A stretch of DNA of 64,000 nucleotides from JAIXWP01 sp964428835 (GCA_964428835.1 CAYRZQ010000012.1:1-64000); one strand, 5' to 3'; counted from the stretch's first letter, positions 8,436 through 16,903 are shown. The notes: generated by a model not told the origin, from the letters alone. Made by a program: numbers and translations.

Positions 8436-8443
8436 TAGTTTTG
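8436..8443 (+). promoter_or_regulatory. -7 box of the LexA-like gene, leaderless start
   Basis: TAGTTTTG matches TAnnTTTG and ends 5 bp before the ATG at 8449, so transcription would start at or next to the start codon. It overlaps an imperfect inverted repeat, TGCAA-N7-TTGTA (8429-8445), that could be an autoregulatory operator. No clear -33 box was seen. Confidence 0.45.
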
Positions 8444-8448
8444 TATTT

Positions 8449-9093
8449 ATGGGAATCCTATCATCGAACTTGAAATTTTTGCGCAAGCAACATCAACTCA
8501 CTCAAACTGAGTTGGCAACGGTACTTGGAATCAAGCGGCCCGTGATTGGTGCGTACGAAGAAGACCGCGCCGAACCGAAGCTCTCGCTCTTGATTGATAT
8601 GGGGCGCTATTTCGGAGTTGAAGTGGATGATTTGATTAGCAGGGATTTAGCGTCAGCCCGTCAGCCTAAGCGTACGCTATTTGATCGCTCCAAAATCCCT
8701 GTAGTACCTGTAAAGGCTGCGGCGGGGTATCTGAATGGCTACGCCGACGTGGAGTATATCGATTCTTTGCCAACGGTAGATTTGACCACGACAGAAATTC
8801 CGCTGACGAGCGATATGCGTGTGTTTCAAATCGCTGGGGATAGCATGCTTCCCATCCCTGATGGCTCCTATATTATCTGTTCGAAAGTTGAAAATCTAGC
8901 GCTTCTCAAGGAAGGCAAGCGACACATTGTAGTGACAATGACAGAAGGCATCGTTTACAAGCGGGTGTATCGTTTTGAAGATCGTTTGCGATTGGTGAGT
9001 GATAATGCGGTGTTCAGCCCGTTTGAAGTGCATTTGGGCGATGTCACCGAGTTGTGGAAGACGGTGGGATTCATACTTCCTGACGAAGAGTAA
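8449..9093 (+). CDS. LexA-like XRE-family repressor with S24 self-cleavage domain
   Basis: Starting at ATG 8449 the protein has 214 residues (MGILSSNLKFLRKQ...). Residues 7-60 form an XRE helix-turn-helix (LTQTELATVLGIKRPVIGAYE). The C-terminal half is a peptidase S24 domain with the serine in GDSMLP, the lysine in GIVYKRVYRF and a likely Ala-Gly scissile site in VKAAAGYLNGY. This is the LexA/UmuD/CI plan with an XRE instead of a winged-helix DNA-binding domain. An upstream in-frame start at 8428 is unlikely because a -7 box lies between. It stands head-to-head, with 26 bp between start codons, with the hydrolase-SRAP-dnaE2 operon, which it probably represses until DNA damage triggers self-cleavage. 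Confidence 0.88.
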   Translation: MGILSSNLKFLRKQHQLTQTELATVLGIKRPVIGAYEEDRAEPKLSLLIDMGRYFGVEVDDLISRDLASARQPKRTLFDRSKIPVVPVKAAAGYLNGYADVEYIDSLPTVDLTTTEIPLTSDMRVFQIAGDSMLPIPDGSYIICSKVENLALLKEGKRHIVVTMTEGIVYKRVYRFEDRLRLVSDNAVFSPFEVHLGDVTELWKTVGFILPDEE

Positions 9094-9117
9094 CTCCCAA
9101 GGAATGTAAAAGAACTA

Positions 9118-9146
9118 TTGGTGGGTACGGAGTGTTCTTACCTTTG
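9118..9146 (+). promoter_or_regulatory. Promoter of nfu
   Basis: TTG (9118-9120) and TACCTTTG (9139-9146) with an 18-bp spacer match the Bacteroidota -33/-7 elements, 22 bp before the ATG at 9169. This argues against the longer reading frame that would start at the TTG of the -33 box. Confidence 0.65.
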
Positions 9147-9168
9147 TTTTCTCAATAATTTTAGAGTA

Positions 9169-9810
9169 ATGGAATCAAAAAAAATACCTACATCTGTATA
9201 TGCAGAAATGACACCGAATCCTGCTGCAATGAAATTTGTAGCGGATCGTGCGCTTGTTACGGGCGGTTTGCAAATCGAATATCGTTCGAAGGCAGAAACG
9301 AAAAACTCTTCTCCATTAGCGGAGGAGATTTTTAATTTCCCTTTTGTGACGGGCGTTTTCATCAGTGGCAATTTTGTTACTGTAACCAAAGATGAGTCGC
9401 TCGGCTGGGAGATGATTGTGATGCAATTGCGAGAATACATCCGCGAATGGTTGATGGACAATGCAGTTGCGGTAACAGCAGTGCCTGCTGAGTTGCTCGA
9501 CCGCAAACCAACAGTGGCACCAGAACAGTTGGGAGCTTCGAAGCCAGCGATGGATTATTCTTCAATAGAGCCGAGCCCTTATGATGATGAGATTCGTTTC
9601 TTGTTGGATGAGTACGTGAGACCAGCGGTGGAACAAGATGGAGGCGCGATCGACTTCATGGCATACAAAGACAAGAAAGTGTATGTGCAAATGAAAGGTT
9701 CATGCAGTGGTTGTCCTTCGAGCACAGCGACTTTGAAGGGAGGAATAGAGAACTTGTTGAAGGCTCGTTTGCCAGAGGTTGTAGAGGAAGTTGTAGCGGA
9801 AGCGGTGTAA
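9169..9810 (+). CDS. Nfu-type iron-sulfur cluster scaffold protein
   Basis: The 213-residue protein starts MESKKIPTSVYAEMTPNP. The N-terminal part (TPNPAAMKFVADR ... PLAEEIFNFPFVTGVFISGNFVTVTK) is the Nfu/NifU N-terminal domain and the C-terminal part (residues about 135-205) is the NifU-like domain with the CxxC cluster ligands in GSCSGCPSSTATLKGG. The family assembles or carries 4Fe-4S clusters to apo-enzymes in the cytoplasm. It has its own promoter and is followed 28 bp later by the amidohydrolase gene, with no obvious functional tie. Confidence 0.92.
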   Translation: MESKKIPTSVYAEMTPNPAAMKFVADRALVTGGLQIEYRSKAETKNSSPLAEEIFNFPFVTGVFISGNFVTVTKDESLGWEMIVMQLREYIREWLMDNAVAVTAVPAELLDRKPTVAPEQLGASKPAMDYSSIEPSPYDDEIRFLLDEYVRPAVEQDGGAIDFMAYKDKKVYVQMKGSCSGCPSSTATLKGGIENLLKARLPEVVEEVVAEAV

Positions 9811-9838
9811 TTTTTTACCAAGACCAAAACCTGTATTC

Positions 9839-12800
9839 ATGAGATATTTTTTCACGGCCATTGCGCTAATCGTTTCTATTTGTGCTTTGGCTCAACCCAC
9901 CTTTCCTTACAATGGAGTTCGTCCTAAGGAAGTGACATCTGTTGCGATTACTCACGCAACTGTGATTGTGGCCCCAGGCGAACAAATCGAAGATGCCACC
10001 ATCATCGTTGATAAAGGTAAAATCGTTGCTATTGGAAAAGGTCTGGATGTTCCGGCGAATGCAGTGGTCTATGATGCCACAGGAAAATATGTGTATCCAT
10101 CATTTATAGAATTGTATTCAGATTATGGGATGCCCAAAGCCGCGCCTGCGGAGCGTTCATGGCGCAATCAAAGAGCCGAGTCATCGAGGAAAGGTGCTTT
10201 CGGTTGGAATGAGGCGATACGTGCTGACCAGCGAGCTTATATGATTTTTCAACCCGCTGAAGAAGGTGCACAAGAATTAAGAGGCTTAGGTTTTGGGGCT
10301 GTTGTAACGCACGTAAATGATGGCATCGCCCGCGGTTCGGGTGCTTTGGTAAATTTGGGCATCAATGCAAATGAGGCTCTACTTACTCCTGAGGTCGGTG
10401 CGTTTTATTCATTTAATAAAGGAAGCAGTCAGCAAGATTATCCGTCTTCATTGATGGGAAGTATCGCCCTTCTGCGTCAAACTTACTATGACGCGCAATG
10501 GTATTCGGATCAGGGTAAAAAGGTTGAACAAAACATTTCTTTGGAAGAGTTCAACCGCATGCAAGCTATGCCATCCATCTTTGATGCAGGTGATAAATGG
10601 AGTGTTTTCAGAGCAGATAAAGTAGGCGATGAGTTTCGCACGCAATATATCATTCGTGGAACGGGCGCGGAGTATCAGCGTTTGGATGATATTGTTGCAA
10701 CGAAAGCAACCTTCATTTTACCATTAAATTTTCCTCAGGCGTATGATGTGACTGATCCTATTCTCGCGCGTTGGGTTGAATTGAGTGAGCTAAAACACTG
10801 GGAGCTCGCACCATCCAATGCAGCCATGCTTCACGGAAAAGGAGTGAAGTTCGCATTCACGTCATCAGGACTAATGGATAAAAAGGACTTTTTGAAAAAT
10901 ATTAGAAAGTCGGTAGAAAGAGGACTTGACAAAAATGCTGCTTTGGCCGCCCTCACTACGATTCCTGCTTCTATGATCAAAACCGAACGTTTGCTCGGTC
11001 AGCTAAAGGTGGGATTTGAAGCGAACTTTATCGTGTGCAGCGAGGAGATTTTTAGTGAGAAGTGTACGATTTATGAAAACTGGGTAGCAGGTAAGCGCTT
11101 CGAAGTAAATCCGCTACCAAAAGAAGAAGTAAAGGCTGGAAATTATGAATTGACTGCGGGTGATATCCAATTGAATGTATCGGTCGGAATGAAAGATGGC
11201 GGTAAGAATGAAGTGACTCGCTTGCGAAAGAGCACCAAGAATCCATCAAGCATGGATACTCTGCGTTATGAGCTCGAGATTAGAAAAGACATGGATTTTT
11301 TGACTTTGAAGTTCACCCCAGATTCAGCCGGAAAGTCGGAGGGAGTGCTGCGCTTCAGTGGCTATAAGAATAGCAAGGGATGGTCTGGAACATTTGAGAA
11401 TGGGCAAGGGAAACAAATCGAATCCAATCTTGTAGCAAAAGAGTTGAAGGCAGAAAATAAACCGAAAAAGGAAGAAAGGAAAATCGAAACCGAACGAACA
11501 TTCGGTAAAGTAATTTATCCGTTCACGGCATACGGATATGAAACTAAGCCGCAGAAGAAGACTGTATTAATAAAGAATGCGACGCTTTGGACAAACGAGG
11601 CAGAAGGGAAAATTGAAAATGGTCAAATATTAATTTCGAATGGAAAAATCGTAGCTTTAGGAAAGAGCATATCAACAAGCGGCTATTCTATCGATGAAGA
11701 AATTGATGCTGCTGGAAAGCATGTCACTGCGGGTATTATTGATGAGCATAGTCACATTGCACTGGCGAGTGTCAATGAAGGTTCGCAGGCTAGTAGCGCA
11801 GAGGTGCAGGAAGCGTCTGTTTTGTGGCCAGAAGATGTAGATATTTATCGACAGCTCAGTGGTGGTGTTACAGCTGCACAGTTGCTTCATGGAAGCGCCA
11901 ATCCTATTGGTGGACAGAGTGCATTGGTGAAAATGAAGTGGGGTGTTAGCGCAGACGAGATGTTGATCTCCAATACAGACGGCTTTATCAAATTTGCACT
12001 TGGGGAGAATGTCAAGCAAAGCAATTGGGGAGATTTCAATACGACCCGTTTTCCGCAGACGCGCATGGGTGTTGAGCAGGTTTATTATGACCACTTCATT
12101 AGAGCGCGTGAATATGAAGCTGAATGGAAAGAATTTTTTAGTGCAGGTAATAAGAAAAAGAAGCTAGGAACTCCGCCCCGTCGGGACTTGGAGTTGGATG
12201 CATTGGTAGAAATATTGAATAAAAAAAGATTTATCACTTGTCATAGTTATGTGCAGAGTGAAATCAATATGTTGATGCATGTGGCGGATAGCTTAGGTTT
12301 TAAGATTAATACGTTTACGCACATTTTGGAAGGTTATAAAATCGCTGATAAGATGGCTGCTCATGGAGCAGGAGGTTCTTCATTCAGTGATTGGTGGGCA
12401 TACAAGATGGAGGTAAAGGATGCGATTCCTTACAATGGAGCATTGATGTGGAAGAAAGGAATTACAGTTGCTTTCAATTCTGACGATGCGGAGATGGCGA
12501 GACGATTGAATCAGGAAGCGGCCAAGGCTGTGAAATACGGCGGTGTTCCTGAGGAAGAGGCGTTGAAATTCGTCACCCTGAATCCTGCAAAACTACTTCA
12601 TCTTGACAAGCGCATGGGCTCTCTGAAAGTGGGGAAAGACGCCGATATCGTATTGTGGAGCGGACATCCAATGTCTGTTTATACTAAGGCTGAAAAGACT
12701 TTCGTAGATGGTGTTTGTTATTTCGACATCAAAGAAGATGAAGCAAGACGATTAGAAATTGAAAGAGAGCGAGCTCGCATTATTCAGTTAATGCTAACGG

Positions 12801-12907
12801 CGAAAGAAAAAGGAGAACCCACGATGATGCCGGGCTTTAAGCCTCGCAAGCATTTCCATTGCGACACGATGGATAATAGTAGCATCGGAATTTTTTGGAG
12901 AAACTAA
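9839..12907 (+). CDS. Exported double-domain amidohydrolase
   Basis: The 1022-residue protein begins with a signal peptide (MRYFFTAIALIVSICALAQ). Two imidazolonepropionase-like amidohydrolase units follow in tandem. The first (about residues 25-430) has the beta-sandwich part (ATVIVAPGEQIEDATIIVDKG) but no HxH metal motif where expected (YPSFIELYSDYG) and appears inactive. The second (about 575-985) has the metal pair in IDEHSHIALAS, later histidines in ITCHSYVQSE and FTHILEG, the acidic ligand region FNSDDAEMARR and the closing GSLKVGKDADIVLW. The family hydrolyses C-N bonds in cyclic amides or peptides; the substrate is unknown. It lies 15 bp ahead of a related gene. Two copies of the 18-bp motif lie in it. 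Confidence 0.85.
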   Translation: MRYFFTAIALIVSICALAQPTFPYNGVRPKEVTSVAITHATVIVAPGEQIEDATIIVDKGKIVAIGKGLDVPANAVVYDATGKYVYPSFIELYSDYGMPKAAPAERSWRNQRAESSRKGAFGWNEAIRADQRAYMIFQPAEEGAQELRGLGFGAVVTHVNDGIARGSGALVNLGINANEALLTPEVGAFYSFNKGSSQQDYPSSLMGSIALLRQTYYDAQWYSDQGKKVEQNISLEEFNRMQAMPSIFDAGDKWSVFRADKVGDEFRTQYIIRGTGAEYQRLDDIVATKATFILPLNFPQAYDVTDPILARWVELSELKHWELAPSNAAMLHGKGVKFAFTSSGLMDKKDFLKNIRKSVERGLDKNAALAALTTIPASMIKTERLLGQLKVGFEANFIVCSEEIFSEKCTIYENWVAGKRFEVNPLPKEEVKAGNYELTAGDIQLNVSVGMKDGGKNEVTRLRKSTKNPSSMDTLRYELEIRKDMDFLTLKFTPDSAGKSEGVLRFSGYKNSKGWSGTFENGQGKQIESNLVAKELKAENKPKKEERKIETERTFGKVIYPFTAYGYETKPQKKTVLIKNATLWTNEAEGKIENGQILISNGKIVALGKSISTSGYSIDEEIDAAGKHVTAGIIDEHSHIALASVNEGSQASSAEVQEASVLWPEDVDIYRQLSGGVTAAQLLHGSANPIGGQSALVKMKWGVSADEMLISNTDGFIKFALGENVKQSNWGDFNTTRFPQTRMGVEQVYYDHFIRAREYEAEWKEFFSAGNKKKKLGTPPRRDLELDALVEILNKKRFITCHSYVQSEINMLMHVADSLGFKINTFTHILEGYKIADKMAAHGAGGSSFSDWWAYKMEVKDAIPYNGALMWKKGITVAFNSDDAEMARRLNQEAAKAVKYGGVPEEEALKFVTLNPAKLLHLDKRMGSLKVGKDADIVLWSGHPMSVYTKAEKTFVDGVCYFDIKEDEARRLEIERERARIIQLMLTAKEKGEPTMMPGFKPRKHFHCDTMDNSSIGIFWRN
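10982..10999 (+). repeat. 18-bp palindromic motif, copy 3
   Basis: ACCGAACGTTTGCTCGGT, identical to copy 1 in dnaE2 when both are read on the coding strand. It codes for TERLLG inside the double amidohydrolase. Confidence 0.75.
11489..11506 (+). repeat. 18-bp palindromic motif, copy 4
   Basis: ACCGAACGAACATTCGGT, coding for TERTFG in the linker between the two amidohydrolase units, 490 bp after copy 3. Confidence 0.75.
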
Positions 12908-12922
12908 AAACGGACATTCATC

Positions 12923-14218
12923 ATGAAACATATATTTCAAATCATTTTCATCTTCGTTGCACTGAAGGGTTTTACACAGTTTAATCCGGCGCCAGCGGCG
13001 GCTCAGAAGAAGTCTGTTCTCATTATGAATGCCTCGGCGCACATCGGTAATGGTGAGGTCGTTGAGAATTCGGTGGTTGGATTTAAGGAAGGCAAAATCA
13101 CGTTGATCGCAGATGCTCGCACCGTGCGCATCGATATGTCGGCCTATGACACCATCATTCAAGCCTCGGGAATGCATTTGTATCCGGGATTTATCGCTTC
13201 GAATACTACATTGGGCTTGCACGAAATCGATGCAGTGCGCGCACAGAACGATGTGTCGGAAGTGGGTACGTATAAACCGAGCGTTCGTTCGGCTATTGCC
13301 TTTAATACAGATTCAGAAATCACTCCCACTGTTCGTAGCAACGGTGTTTTGATGGGACAAATTACTCCACGTGGCGGAACGATTTCGGGCACGTCATCGG
13401 TGATGCATTTTGATGCATGGAACTGGGAGGATGCGCTCGTTCGAGAGGATGACGGCATTCATCTGAACTGGCCACAGGTATATCACAAGCATTATGATAA
13501 AGGAAAAGTAGCTATTGAAAAGGTGAAGAGTTACGACCAACAGCTCACTGAAATAGCTTTGTTTTTTAACGAAGCGAAGGCTTATGCTGGTGTAGCTCAA
13601 CCAGCGTTGATGGAAATTCGCTACGAGGCGATGCGTGATATTTTTAATGGAAAAAAAACGTTGTATGTTCATGCAGACGATGTGAAAGCGATTGGGGAGG
13701 CATTGCGTTTCAAAAGAGAGATGTCTATTCCACGCATGGTAATAGTAGGAGGATACGATAGTTGGATGATGGCAGCGGACCTCAAGGAAGCGGGCGTGGG
13801 TGTGATGATTCGACGTATTCATGAACTGCCAGCTTTGACAGGTGATGATATTGATTTGCCCTTCAAGTTGCCTCGCTTGCTTCATGAAGCAGGTGTGAAA
13901 TTTTCATTTCAAAATGAAGGTGATATGGAGCGCATGGGTGTTCGCAATCTTCCTTTTCATGCAGGCACAGCTGTCGCCTATGGTTTGCCATACGAGGCAG
14001 CAGTTCGCGCACTCACATTGGGTGCCGCAGAATTGTTGGGTATCAGCGAAAATTATGGAAGCATTGAATCAGGAAAAAGCGCGACACTGATCTTATCTAC
14101 AGGTGATGCATTGGATATGATGACGAACAATGTTATCTATGCTTTCATCGACGGCCGCTCCGTCACGCTCTCCGATAAGCACAAGGTGCTGTATGAGAGA
14201 TACAAAAATAGAGACTAG
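12923..14218 (+). CDS. Exported amidohydrolase-like protein, metal ligands apparently lost
   Basis: The 431-residue protein begins with a signal peptide (MKHIFQIIFIFVALKGFTQ). The fold is amidohydrolase-like: an N-terminal beta-sandwich (LIMNASAHIGNGEVVENSVVGFKEGKITL in part), then PGFIASNTTLGLHEIDAVRAQNDV, and a closing LTLGAAELLGISENYGSIESGKSATLIL. At the position of the usual HxH pair the sequence reads SNTTLGL, so the first metal pair is missing. It follows the larger amidohydrolase by 15 bp and is probably cotranscribed, perhaps as a structural or substrate-binding partner. Its stop codon lies in a palindrome shared with trpS. Confidence 0.8.
   Translation: MKHIFQIIFIFVALKGFTQFNPAPAAAQKKSVLIMNASAHIGNGEVVENSVVGFKEGKITLIADARTVRIDMSAYDTIIQASGMHLYPGFIASNTTLGLHEIDAVRAQNDVSEVGTYKPSVRSAIAFNTDSEITPTVRSNGVLMGQITPRGGTISGTSSVMHFDAWNWEDALVREDDGIHLNWPQVYHKHYDKGKVAIEKVKSYDQQLTEIALFFNEAKAYAGVAQPALMEIRYEAMRDIFNGKKTLYVHADDVKAIGEALRFKREMSIPRMVIVGGYDSWMMAADLKEAGVGVMIRRIHELPALTGDDIDLPFKLPRLLHEAGVKFSFQNEGDMERMGVRNLPFHAGTAVAYGLPYEAAVRALTLGAAELLGISENYGSIESGKSATLILSTGDALDMMTNNVIYAFIDGRSVTLSDKHKVLYERYKNRD
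13276..13293 (+). repeat. 18-bp palindromic motif, copy 5 (one end base differs)
   Basis: ACCGAGCGTTCGTTCGGC, with a final C instead of T. It codes for PSVRSA in a different reading frame from copies 1-4, and its ACCGAACG-type arm is on the non-coding strand. Confidence 0.6.
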
Positions 14219-14238
14219 ATACTAGCGACTAGTATCTA
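14216..14238. terminator. Palindrome holding the stop codons of two convergent genes
   Basis: The arms TAGATACTAG (14216-14225) and CTAGTATCTA (14229-14238) are perfect inverted repeats around CGA. The TAG of the amidohydrolase-like gene is the first three bases of the left arm, and the TAG of trpS is the last three of the right arm on the other strand. It probably acts as a two-way hairpin, though no long T-run follows. Confidence 0.7.
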
Positions 14239-15210
14239 ATTTAGTCCTAGCTTTTCTCTGACCCGTGCTAAGGTTGCGTTGGCGACGAGGGAGGCTTTGT
14301 TGGCGCCGATGCGGAGTTTTTCGTCTAGCTCGGGAAGGTTGCTCATGTAGTAGTTATACAACTCACGCTCTTTAGTAAATCGGGTGAGCAGTGCTTCAAA
14401 CAAATCTTTTTTCGCGTGGCCCCAACCGTATCCTCCAGCTTCAAGTTTTGACTTCATCTCCGCAGATTGCTCGGGAGTCGAAACGTATTTGTACAGTTGA
14501 TATACCACGCTGTTTTCCGCGTCTTTCGGCTCTTCTAAAGGTGTAGCATCTGTAACAATTTTTTTATTGATTACATCTTTCAATTCTTTTTCTGGGAGAA
14601 AAATATTGATATAGTTTCCGTACGATTTGCTCATCTTTTGGCCGTCGGTGCCTGGGATAATCTTGGTCTCCTCATTGGTTGTAGCCTCAGGAATGACGAA
14701 AGTTTCGCCCATTTTATTATTGAACGCAGTCGCGAGGTCGCGGGTGATTTCAAGGTGTTGCAATTGATCTTTTCCTACGGGCACCTGATGTGCGTCGTAG
14801 AGGATGATATCCGCTGCCATGAGCACGGGATATGTGAAAAGGCCTGCATTCACGTCGCTGAGACGATCTGATTTGTCTTTGAAACTGTGGGCATTCGCAA
14901 GCATCGGAAAGGGAGTGAAGCAGTTGAGATGCCACGCCAATTCTGTAACCTGCGGCACATCGCTTTGGCGGTACATCACATTTTTTTCAATATCAAAACC
15001 ACAGGCAAGCCATGTAGCTGCGACAGCATACGTGTTGCTGCGCATCAATTCTGCATTCTTGATTTGTGTAAGGGAATGTAGGTTGGCAATAAATAGAAAC
15101 GCTTCGTTTTTGGGATCCTTGCTCATCTCAATAGCTGGAAGGATGGCTCCAAGAATGTTTCCGAGGTGGGGCACCCCTGTGCTTTGCACGCCTGTAAGAA
15201 CTCTAGCCAT
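14236..15210 (-). CDS. trpS: Tryptophanyl-tRNA synthetase
   Basis: From ATG 15210 the protein has 324 residues and starts MARVLTGVQSTGVPHLGN, the usual TrpRS opening; the frame is open 51 codons further upstream but that part has no family likeness. The class I signatures are the HIGH-like PHLGNILGA at residues 13-21 and KMSKSYGN near residue 195. YPVLMAADIILYDAHQVPVGKDQLQHLE is a further strong family block (shown here in part as MAADIILYDA). The enzyme charges tRNA-Trp in the cytoplasm. A possible promoter (TACTTTGCAA) lies about 30 bp upstream. It converges on the amidohydrolase gene with both stops in one palindrome. Confidence 0.96.
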   Translation of the reverse strand: MARVLTGVQSTGVPHLGNILGAILPAIEMSKDPKNEAFLFIANLHSLTQIKNAELMRSNTYAVAATWLACGFDIEKNVMYRQSDVPQVTELAWHLNCFTPFPMLANAHSFKDKSDRLSDVNAGLFTYPVLMAADIILYDAHQVPVGKDQLQHLEITRDLATAFNNKMGETFVIPEATTNEETKIIPGTDGQKMSKSYGNYINIFLPEKELKDVINKKIVTDATPLEEPKDAENSVVYQLYKYVSTPEQSAEMKSKLEAGGYGWGHAKKDLFEALLTRFTKERELYNYYMSNLPELDEKLRIGANKASLVANATLARVREKLGLN

Positions 15211-15293
15211 AATGGTAAAAATAGGTTGCAAAGTAAATGATGAATTTGCTTGCTTCGGAGTATATTCGCTCTCCTTTTTTATTTTAGGAAATT

Positions 15294-16055
15294 GTGAAGG
15301 CATTGTTTGGACCGGTATATTTCGTTTACAAACTGTGGATAGGCTTGATGTTTTGGGCCTCACTGCTGTTTATGTATCCCTTTTTTCTTGTTCTATTGAG
15401 CAGGAAATCATGGTTTGGTGCGGCCTTTCGATTGAAGGTAATTTGGTCGAAGGTGTTTCAATTTCTGCTCTTCTGTCCTGTGCATATCACCTACCGCGCG
15501 AGTTTGCCGAAGCCACCCTACATCATAGTATCCAATCATAGCAGCTATTTGGACACGGTGTTTATGTACAGTGTGATTCCTGATTATTTTCTTTTTATAG
15601 GAAAAGGGGAGTTGCTCAAGTGGCCTTTGTTTGGTCTTTTTTTCCGCAAGCAGGACATTCCTGTGATGCGTGAGTCGAATAGGAAGTCATACGACGCATA
15701 TCAGAAGGCTTGTGAGGCATTGGATCGTGCGGAGTGTATTGCTTTGTATCCGGAGGGTACCATACCGGGACATGCGCCTCGGATGAAGAGTTTTAAGAAC
15801 GGGGCTTTTCGAATGGCTATTGAAAAACAAGTACCAATAGTACCTGTAACTTTTTTACAGAATTATAAAATTATGTTGGAGCCATCGAGACTCTTCGAAT
15901 ATAGTCTGCCCCAACAAGTGCTTACAGTAGTTCATGAACCGATATCAACAGTTGGTATGACTGAAGCGGATGTTGTAACTTTGCGTCAGCGCGCCTTTGA
16001 AGTCATCGATGGTGCGTTGCCACCACAATACAGAAAGGGAAATGAAAATAGATAA
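15294..16055 (+). CDS. plsC: 1-acyl-sn-glycerol-3-phosphate acyltransferase
   Basis: The 253-residue protein starts at a GTG (MKALFGPVYFVYKLW). Two N-terminal membrane segments lie in about residues 8-60. The acyltransferase motifs are NHSSYLDTVF (NHx4D, catalytic His and Asp) near residue 80 and PEGTIPG (EGTR-type motif) near residue 155. It adds the second acyl chain in phosphatidic acid synthesis at the inner membrane. Its end overlaps the start of gatC by 14 bp, which suggests translational coupling. No plsX or plsY is near. Confidence 0.9.
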   Translation: MKALFGPVYFVYKLWIGLMFWASLLFMYPFFLVLLSRKSWFGAAFRLKVIWSKVFQFLLFCPVHITYRASLPKPPYIIVSNHSSYLDTVFMYSVIPDYFLFIGKGELLKWPLFGLFFRKQDIPVMRESNRKSYDAYQKACEALDRAECIALYPEGTIPGHAPRMKSFKNGAFRMAIEKQVPIVPVTFLQNYKIMLEPSRLFEYSLPQQVLTVVHEPISTVGMTEADVVTLRQRAFEVIDGALPPQYRKGNENR

Positions 16056-16335
16056 AGCAACAGTAGATCGCATTGCAGAATTGGCGCGTTTGGAGTTTGA
16101 CGAAACGGCCAGCGCTGAGATTATGAATGACATGAACAACATGTTGCAATTTGTGGATCAGCTCAAGGAGTTGGACACAGAGGGTATTGAACCATTGATT
16201 TTCATGACCGATCAAGTGAACGTCACCCGCGAAGACGAGGTGAATTACGAAGTCCCCCAGTCCGCCGCACTGCAAAACGCCCCTAAAAAGGACATGTATT
16301 ATTTCCGAGTACCGAAGGTAGTATCTAACGACTAG
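16042..16335 (+). CDS. gatC: Asp/Glu-tRNA amidotransferase subunit C
   Basis: From ATG 16042 the product has 97 residues (MKIDKATVDRIAELARLEFDE), the usual GatC length, with the family blocks RIAELARL and FVDQLKELDTEGIEPL and the C-terminal APKKDMYYFRVPKV. GatC stabilises the GatCAB complex that converts Glu-tRNA-Gln to Gln-tRNA-Gln. A start at 15997 would only add an extension read through plsC. gatA and gatB are not in the window. The stop codon is the start of a long inverted repeat. Confidence 0.92.
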   Translation: MKIDKATVDRIAELARLEFDETASAEIMNDMNNMLQFVDQLKELDTEGIEPLIFMTDQVNVTREDEVNYEVPQSAALQNAPKKDMYYFRVPKVVSND

Positions 16336-16408
16336 CGACGGAGCGACTGAGTTACAGAGCGACCAAGTGACCGAGTCATTAAGTCCCTTCGTCGCTCCGT
16401 CGCTAGTC
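16330..16408 (+). terminator. Long inverted repeat beginning at the gatC stop codon
   Basis: GACTAGCGACGGAGCGAC (16330-16347) and GTCGCTCCGTCGCTAGTC (16391-16408) are perfect 18-bp inverted repeats with a 43-nt loop made of degenerate GCGACYNAG-like units. The gatC TAG (16333-16335) is inside the left arm. It fills the space between gatC and the convergent membrane protein gene and is probably a terminator. Confidence 0.7.
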
Positions 16409-16428
16409 GCTCCGTCGATCTTTTCTTA

Positions 16429-16746
16429 TCAGAGTTTGCCTCCTATCAAGCAGTCCAGTGCGTCTGTGAGCATGTGGAGTACGAGGCCGAGGCCGATGAT
16501 GTTGTAGGGTTTTTTGAAAAAAAGAAGTGCTACATAGACGATCATTGCGTAGTAGGTGTGCAGAGGGTGAAAGTTGATGCTACACCGATTCGGGTCGAAG
16601 ATGGGGTCTGCAAGCAGATGGTCGAGATCTACGAGCATCGTGGCCAGTAAAATGAAATATACTTTTTTCCATTCACTTCTAAAAAACACAAGCGCCAAGA
16701 TCAGCGGAAATCCGAGATGGAGGAAGTAGTGAATGAAGAATTGCAT
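16429..16746 (-). CDS. Small membrane protein, DUF6122-like
   Basis: The 105-residue protein has about four hydrophobic helices. Conserved-looking polar residues are unusual for a membrane protein: FFIHYFLHLG, VDLDHLLADPIFDPNRC, INFHPLHTYY and LHMLTDALDC. Their His/Asp pattern resembles the YbcI/YdjM and DUF6122 membrane families, some of which are called metal-dependent hydrolases, but I cannot assign activity. It is a single gene converging on gatC. The 157 bp between it and the next gene hold only a weak CGACTTT/AAAGTCG inverted repeat. Confidence 0.7.
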   Translation of the reverse strand: MQFFIHYFLHLGFPLILALVFFRSEWKKVYFILLATMLVDLDHLLADPIFDPNRCSINFHPLHTYYAMIVYVALLFFKKPYNIIGLGLVLHMLTDALDCLIGGKL

Positions 16747-16903
16747 GGGTGGTTGTTTCTACGCGGGTAAAACTACAATCCTTTTCCTGACCTTTTTTCC
16801 TTATTTCTAAAAAAATCTCGACTTTATTTTCAAAAAGTCGCAACGTTTTGGTCTCGGTGGTTAATAATGGGGATATGCAGCATTTATTCCTAAAAACCAA
16901 TTC

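Noticed and set aside
9118..9168. Longer Nfu protein starting at TTG 9118
   Set aside because: The TTG is the -33 box and the stretch includes the -7 box of the promoter; the ATG at 9169 gives the normal N-terminus.
15211..15363. 51-codon N-terminal extension of trpS
   Set aside because: The extension has no TrpRS likeness and would overlap the plsC start on the other strand; MARVLTGVQSTG is the normal opening.
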